Positions 6,303-9,932 of a DNA stretch of 9,932 nucleotides are shown here, piece by piece. A program made the position numbers and the translations under genes. Origin of the DNA: Hylemonella sp. UBA2468 (GTDB taxonomy: Bacteria > Pseudomonadota > Gammaproteobacteria > Burkholderiales > Burkholderiaceae_C); contig DDPM01000186.1 in NCBI GenBank assembly GCA_002342165.1, positions 15,187 to 25,118 of the forward strand, given 5' to 3'. Each line of letters begins with the position of its first letter. Within the stretch, counting starts at the first letter, position 1. The notes under the pieces were generated by a model. That model did not search any database. It was not told the DNA's origin and worked only from the letters and a program-made list of their open reading frames with translations.

Positions 6303-6737
6303 TTCAATTTCAACGCAAGCGCCCAGAGGAATCTGGGCCACACCAAAGGCGCTGCGTGCATGGGCGCCGCGTTCTCCAAACACTTGAACTAGGAGCTCGC
6401 TGGCACCGTTGGTAATCAAATGGTGCTCGGTGAATTGGGGTGAGGAATTCACCAAGGCCATCAATTTCACGATGCGCTGCACACGGTTCAAGTCTCCCGT
6501 CGCAGCATGCAGAGTGCCCAAAAGATCAATAGCAACCGCACGTGCGGCCACTTGACCATCTGATGTGCTCATGTTCACCCCCAATTGCCCTACCCATGGG
6601 GCGCCATGGCGTTTGGCAATGTGCCCGCTTAAAAACACCAATGACCCCGTTTGGACAAAAGGCACATAAGCTGCAGCTGGCGTTGCTATGGGTGGCAGGG
6701 TGATTCCCATGCGGGTGAGTTGGTCGTAAATATTCAT
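6276..6737 (-). CDS. RidA/YjgF-superfamily protein, non-canonical subgroup
   Basis: A 153-residue protein of the YjgF/YER057c/UK114 fold. Canonical RidA hydrolyses reactive enamine/imine intermediates made by PLP enzymes, but this sequence fits the longer, less characterised subgroup (about 150 residues) with an N-terminal [15 protein letters not shown] segment. Seen are [52 protein letters not shown] and [18 protein letters not shown]. Arg128 and Glu143 align with E. coli RidA Arg105 and Glu120, so imine deaminase chemistry is possible. Start 6737 is chosen because AAGG (CCTT at 6744-6747 on the plus strand) lies 6 bases before it and the conserved fold begins there. Upstream in-frame ATGs would add an unrelated 47-residue extension lying over comEC. 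It diverges from comEC and converges on the chemoreceptor. Substrate unknown. Confidence 0.9.
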   Translation of the reverse strand: MNIYDQLTRMGITLPPIATPAAAYVPFVQTGSLVFLSGHIAKRHGAPWVGQLGVNMSTSDGQVAARAVAIDLLGTLHAATGDLNRVQRIVKLMALVNSSPQFTEHHLITNGASELLVQVFGERGAHARSAFGVAQIPLGACVEIELIAELATV

Positions 6738-6808
6738 GTGTAACCTTGTTGTTTCTTTAAACAAGTACAAGCATAAGCAAACTGCGCTGGTCTGCAAACC
6801 CCATACAA
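6738..6808. promoter_or_regulatory. Divergent promoter region between the RidA-like gene and comEC
   Basis: This 71-base gap must hold the start signals of both genes unless promoters lie inside coding sequence. TTGTTT (6749-6754) and AAACAA (6759-6764) form an inverted repeat with a 4-base centre. ACAAG is repeated directly at 6761-6765 and 6767-6771. For comEC, a weak pair is TTGTTT with CATAAG (6772-6777) at 17 bases. The AAGG Shine-Dalgarno of the RidA-like gene is at its left edge. No Shine-Dalgarno precedes ATG 6809. Confidence 0.35.
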
Positions 6809-9295
6809 ATGAACGCTTGGTTGAGCTGCATGTTGATGAGTTTTGTGGTGGGTACGGCCCTTCAGCTTCAATCGCCACACCTACTCGATACGACGGTTTA
6901 CGGATCCTTGATGAGTTTGGCGTTGCTGAGTCTTGGTGCGGCAGGATATCTGAGTTTGCGAGGTATTTCCAGGCTTTGCGCAGCCAAATTCTGGCTCGTT
7001 AGAGCCTGTCTGATGGCTTGTACAGCGCTGCTTGCCTTTGGCCTCACGGGCTTGCGCGCGCACTTGATTCAGATTCAACAACTCCAGCCGCAACTCGAGG
7101 GCCAAAACCTGCGCGTGACCGGTCTAGTGGCGGCCATGCCGCAGTTCCATGATGCTGGAGTGCGGTTTGTTTTTGAGGTGGAGCAAGCGGTTTTCCAGGG
7201 GCGTCCCGTGGCGATACCGCCCAAAATTTTGTTGGGTTGGTATGGTGGTTCGTGGACCGGACCGGAAGTTCTGTCTGACCTTCAGCCCGGACCAATGGCC
7301 ATTCAGGCAGGTGAGCGTTGGCAATTTACGGTTCGTCTAAAAGCGCCGCACGGCAACCTTAACCCGCATGGGTTTGATTACGAGCTGTGGCTTTGGGAGC
7401 AGGGCATACAGGCCACAGGTTACGTTAGGGCAGGGGCGCAAGATGCTGCGCCCCGACGAATTGACAATACATGGCTGCATCCAGTTGAGTGGGCGCGCCA
7501 GCAGGTTCGAGATGCGGTGTCAAAGCGTGGTCAGCAGGAGCGCGGCCAGCAAGACACTTGGGGTGTGGTGGCAGCACTGGTGGTGGGCGACCAGCGGGCT
7601 ATAGACCATGCGCAGTGGGAGGTGTTTCGCATCACCGGGGTAGCGCATTTGATGAGCATTTCTGGACTGCATATCACCATGCTGGCTTGGTTGGCAGCAG
7701 CTCTGGTTAGGGTATGTTGGCGTACCAGCAGCCGTTTGTGTTTGTGGATTCCCGCGCCAGTGGCGGCGGCTTGGGTGGGCTTGGTGGTGGCGACGGCTTA
7801 CGCATTGTTCAGCGGCTGGGGCTTGCCAGCACAACGCACCATTTGCATGCTGTCCACGTGGACGCTACTGCATCACCTAGGCCGCCGTTGGCCCTGGTCG
7901 GTGCAATGGATGCTGGCTTGCGCCGTGGTGGTGGCTTGGGATCCTTGGGCCCTGATGCAGGCTGGGTTTTGGCTGAGCTTTGTGGCTGTGGGCGTGTTGT
8001 TTGCCGCTGGTCCCAACCCAACCGAGCAAACGCCAGGCCCTTTACGTCACCTTAAAAACTTATTTAAGGAGCAGTGGGTGGTGACTTTGGCGCTTACCCC
8101 GTTGACTTTGTTGCTGTTTGGGCAGGTGTCTTGGGTGGGGCTATTGGCCAATTTGGTGGCGATTCCTTGGGTGACTTTGCTGGTCACGCCCTTGTCGCTG
8201 TTGGGTATGGTGGTTCCCTTGTGTTGGGATGCAGCTGCTTGGGCCTTGCAAGGACTTTTATTCCTTTTGCACCACATGGCCCTGTGGTCTTGGGCGGTCA
8301 GTTTTTTGCCGCAGGCGCCATGGTGGGCGGGTGCTTTGGGCCTGGGTGGCGGGGCGCTGCTGGTTTTAAATTTACCTTGGTGCATGCGTTTGGCAGGTGT
8401 TCCAATGCTCATGCCTTTGTTTTTTTGGTATGTGCCCACGCCAGCGCCGGGCCAGTTTGAGGTTTTGGCGGCAGACGTGGGGCAGGGCACTGCGGTGCTG
8501 GTTAGAACCTCGAAACATGCGCTGCTGTATGACGCGGGGCCTCGTTACTCCAAAGAAAGCGATGCAGGCCACCGCATATTGGTGCCCTTGTTGCGGGCAT
8601 TGGATGTTAAGTTGAACCGCTTGGTTCTGAGTCACCGCGATGCCGACCATGTGGGCGGGGCGCTCGCTGTTTTAAAGGCGCATCCACAAGCCGACTTGGT
8701 TAGCTCATTAGAAGATGGGCATGAGTTAACCCGTGTGGTGCAGTCGCGAAACTCAGGTGCTAACACTTCCGAGCGTTGTGAAGCCGGTCAGCAATGGGTA
8801 TGGGATGAGGTTCACTTTGAGTTTTTGCATCCTCAGGCGCAGGACTATGGCCAGTCTCTAAAGTCCAACGCGCTTTCTTGTGTGCTGCTTATCAGCGCAG
8901 CGCCTGTAAACGGCCAAGTGCGCACAGTTTTGCTCACTGGAGACATTGAGCGGACCGAGGAAAAAAGCTTGCTTCAATCTGGAGCGTCCTTGCAAAGCCA
9001 CTTGTTGCTGGTGCCGCACCACGGCAGTAAAACATCCAGCAGCCGCGCATTTTTAGAAGCAGTGCAACCAGAGCAGGCTTTTGTGCAAGCTGGCTACCGC
9101 AACCGTTTTGGGCATCCACGTCCCGATGTGATGATGCGTTACGAAACGCAAGGCATACGGGTTTACCAAAGTGTGTGGTGTGGTGCTTCGACTTGGCGCA
9201 GCGTCACGCCAGCGTTAATGCAATGTGCGCGTGATGAACAAAGGCGCTATTGGCACCACGTATCGCCAATTGAAAGTCGGGACATCGATAAATGA
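6809..9295 (+). CDS. comEC: DNA internalization channel ComEC/Rec2
   Basis: ComEC is the inner-membrane channel that brings single-stranded DNA into the cytoplasm during natural transformation. All three expected parts are present in 828 residues, a usual length. The N-terminal section has three hydrophobic segments (about 5-20, 30-50, 62-82) and a soluble OB-like region (about 95-215). The central competence domain has VAHLMSISGLHITM (Ser283, Gly286, His288) and a run of membrane segments to about residue 545. The C-terminal metallo-beta-lactamase-like domain starts near 550, with ADVGQG, YDAGPRY (574-580), HRDADH (609-614), TGD (Asp712), PHHGS (736-740) and NRFGHPRPD, so the predicted nuclease metal site looks intact. 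The end RYWHH is typical of the family in Comamonadaceae. ATG 6809 is the first possible start in this frame but lacks a Shine-Dalgarno; Met8 (6830) or Met10 (6836) could be used. No frameshift is seen. Confidence 0.95.
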   Translation: MNAWLSCMLMSFVVGTALQLQSPHLLDTTVYGSLMSLALLSLGAAGYLSLRGISRLCAAKFWLVRACLMACTALLAFGLTGLRAHLIQIQQLQPQLEGQNLRVTGLVAAMPQFHDAGVRFVFEVEQAVFQGRPVAIPPKILLGWYGGSWTGPEVLSDLQPGPMAIQAGERWQFTVRLKAPHGNLNPHGFDYELWLWEQGIQATGYVRAGAQDAAPRRIDNTWLHPVEWARQQVRDAVSKRGQQERGQQDTWGVVAALVVGDQRAIDHAQWEVFRITGVAHLMSISGLHITMLAWLAAALVRVCWRTSSRLCLWIPAPVAAAWVGLVVATAYALFSGWGLPAQRTICMLSTWTLLHHLGRRWPWSVQWMLACAVVVAWDPWALMQAGFWLSFVAVGVLFAAGPNPTEQTPGPLRHLKNLFKEQWVVTLALTPLTLLLFGQVSWVGLLANLVAIPWVTLLVTPLSLLGMVVPLCWDAAAWALQGLLFLLHHMALWSWAVSFLPQAPWWAGALGLGGGALLVLNLPWCMRLAGVPMLMPLFFWYVPTPAPGQFEVLAADVGQGTAVLVRTSKHALLYDAGPRYSKESDAGHRILVPLLRALDVKLNRLVLSHRDADHVGGALAVLKAHPQADLVSSLEDGHELTRVVQSRNSGANTSERCEAGQQWVWDEVHFEFLHPQAQDYGQSLKSNALSCVLLISAAPVNGQVRTVLLTGDIERTEEKSLLQSGASLQSHLLLVPHHGSKTSSSRAFLEAVQPEQAFVQAGYRNRFGHPRPDVMMRYETQGIRVYQSVWCGASTWRSVTPALMQCARDEQRRYWHHVSPIESRDIDK

Positions 9296-9298
9296 AAA

Positions 9299-9883
9299 TT
9301 AGATTTGACCTTCGGTGAGGGTATCAAGTTGAAACTTGCCACTTTTATGCCACAACCAAGTTTCTGTATAGCGCACACGACCAAGATGGACAGGTGCGGG
9401 AAATGGTTCTGCCGCTTTGATCGTGCGTTCTATTTCTTGAACGACTTCCGGTGCTTGTTTGGGTTTACGCATCCAATCAAACGATTCGATTTTTCCATCC
9501 TCACGCACTTCAAATGTTACGACACCAATGGCATACAAAAGCGGTGGTAGCTTGCCTTGGTGAATACGATGTTGGTTAAAGCCATAAATATGTTTGGCTG
9601 CATCGAATCGGTATTCCTTGGGTGTGCGCGCAATAGAGACGAGCGTTGTAAGAGGTTTTTCTTCTATTACTGTAACAACTGGTGCTGGTGTTTCTATTTC
9701 TATCTTCGGGACAGCAACGCTAACTAGTTTGGGAGCAGAACAAGCCGCCAACATACACAAACCTAAGGCCAAGATGATTTGCAACCGGGTAGGAATAGCC
9801 CTCAGTGGAACTTGTGACACCTCAGTGCTTAGCGACCGAAATATTGCTTGGGCTAGATGGAGGAATATGCGGGCAAAGAACAT
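9299..9883 (-). CDS. Lipoprotein with TonB-C-terminal-like domain
   Basis: A predicted lipoprotein of 194 residues from ATG 9883, or 173 from GTG 9820. LAAC at residues 45-48 is a lipobox, and Ser at +2 favours sorting to the outer membrane. From the GTG the signal peptide would be a normal 26 residues with Arg in the n-region; from the ATG it is 47, unusually long. The GTG is therefore the more plausible start, though neither has a clear Shine-Dalgarno. A Pro/Glu/Val segment (about 56-77) precedes a domain at about 98-190 containing LPPLLYAIGVVTFEV, REDGKIESFDW, APEVVQEIERTIKAAEPFP and GRVRYTETWLW, which resembles the TonB C-terminal fold in pattern. The end LDTLTEGQ recurs in similar Comamonadaceae proteins as I recall them. 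Function is unknown; automatic naming as an energy transducer would be unsafe, since no N-terminal TonB anchor or ExbBD genes are seen. It converges on comEC with a 3-base gap. Confidence 0.8.
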   Translation of the reverse strand: MFFARIFLHLAQAIFRSLSTEVSQVPLRAIPTRLQIILALGLCMLAACSAPKLVSVAVPKIEIETPAPVVTVIEEKPLTTLVSIARTPKEYRFDAAKHIYGFNQHRIHQGKLPPLLYAIGVVTFEVREDGKIESFDWMRKPKQAPEVVQEIERTIKAAEPFPAPVHLGRVRYTETWLWHKSGKFQLDTLTEGQI

Positions 9884-9886
9884 TCA

Positions 9887-9911
9887 GGCATGTTGAAATA
9901 ATCCACATGCC
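9887..9911. promoter_or_regulatory. Perfect 7-bp inverted repeat upstream of the lipoprotein gene
   Basis: GGCATGT (9887-9893) and ACATGCC (9905-9911) flank an 11-base A/T-rich centre. On the minus strand the second arm ends 3 bases before ATG 9883, with no Shine-Dalgarno between. If GTG 9820 is the real start, this dyad lies about 67-91 bases upstream, a suitable place for an operator. Confidence 0.5.
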
Positions 9912-9932
9912 ATTTTGTGCCCCGAAATTTGA

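Noticed and set aside
6738..6878. 47-residue N-terminal extension of the RidA-like protein
   Set aside because: It overlaps the divergent comEC start, resembles no part of the family, and a good Shine-Dalgarno precedes the internal ATG at 6737.
9305..9550. Plus-strand open frame (81 codons) after comEC, and another at 9594-9896
   Set aside because: Both are antisense to the lipoprotein gene, whose lipobox and conserved C-terminal pattern make it the real coding strand.
9894..9912. Sigma54-type promoter TGGCA...TTATT on the minus strand before the lipoprotein gene
   Set aside because: The TGGCA half is present, but the required GC of the -12 element is missing.
1..9932. Mobile element, prophage, CRISPR array or defence island
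   Set aside because: No transposase, integrase, terminal inverted repeats, target duplications, regularly spaced repeats or recognisable defence genes are visible. Gene content and composition look like core chromosome throughout.

Overview
The window reads as an ordinary, tightly packed chromosomal segment of a betaproteobacterium. It is most likely from Burkholderiales, family Comamonadaceae (Rhodoferax- or Limnohabitans-like). That placement is an inference from the pcnB-folK pair, a Tsr-like chemoreceptor, a ComEC ending in RYWHH, a lipoprotein ending in LDTLTEGQ, and moderate-to-high GC. No phage, insertion sequence, CRISPR array, tRNA or rRNA gene is visible.

Layout, left to right. (1) 2-1481: the 3' part of pcnB (poly(A) polymerase I), overlapped by or abutting folK (folate synthesis), same strand. 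(2) 1482-1647: intergenic DNA with a possible folK terminator and two A/T-rich dyads ahead of the next operon. (3) 1648-4345: a two-gene operon for a molybdenum hydroxylase of the isoquinoline 1-oxidoreductase/nicotinate dehydrogenase type: a small two-[2Fe-2S] subunit, then a Tat-exported molybdopterin subunit. No FAD subunit, cytochrome or maturation factor is encoded nearby. (4) 4346-4470: a leader rich in overlapping dyad symmetries, including a perfect TTGACA. (5) 4471-6279: a methyl-accepting chemotaxis protein with a C-terminal CheR/CheB-docking-like pentapeptide. (6) 6276-6737, minus strand: a RidA/YjgF-superfamily protein whose stop codon overlaps the chemoreceptor stop. (7) 6809-9295: comEC, the DNA-uptake channel, divergent from the RidA-like gene across 71 bp. 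(8) 9299-9883, minus strand: a lipoprotein with a TonB-C-terminal-like domain, convergent with comEC after a 3-bp gap.

The genes do not form one pathway. They are separate housekeeping or niche units: RNA decay, folate, a periplasmic Mo enzyme, chemotaxis, reactive-metabolite-type protein, competence and an envelope lipoprotein. I see no convincing wholly new system. The points most worth a second look are the overlapping hairpins and dyads before the chemoreceptor, the Mo enzyme with no visible electron acceptor, the pcnB/folK dual-coding tandem repeat, and a TonB-like domain that appears to sit on an outer-membrane-type lipoprotein anchor. There is no gene-free stretch longer than about 170 bases.
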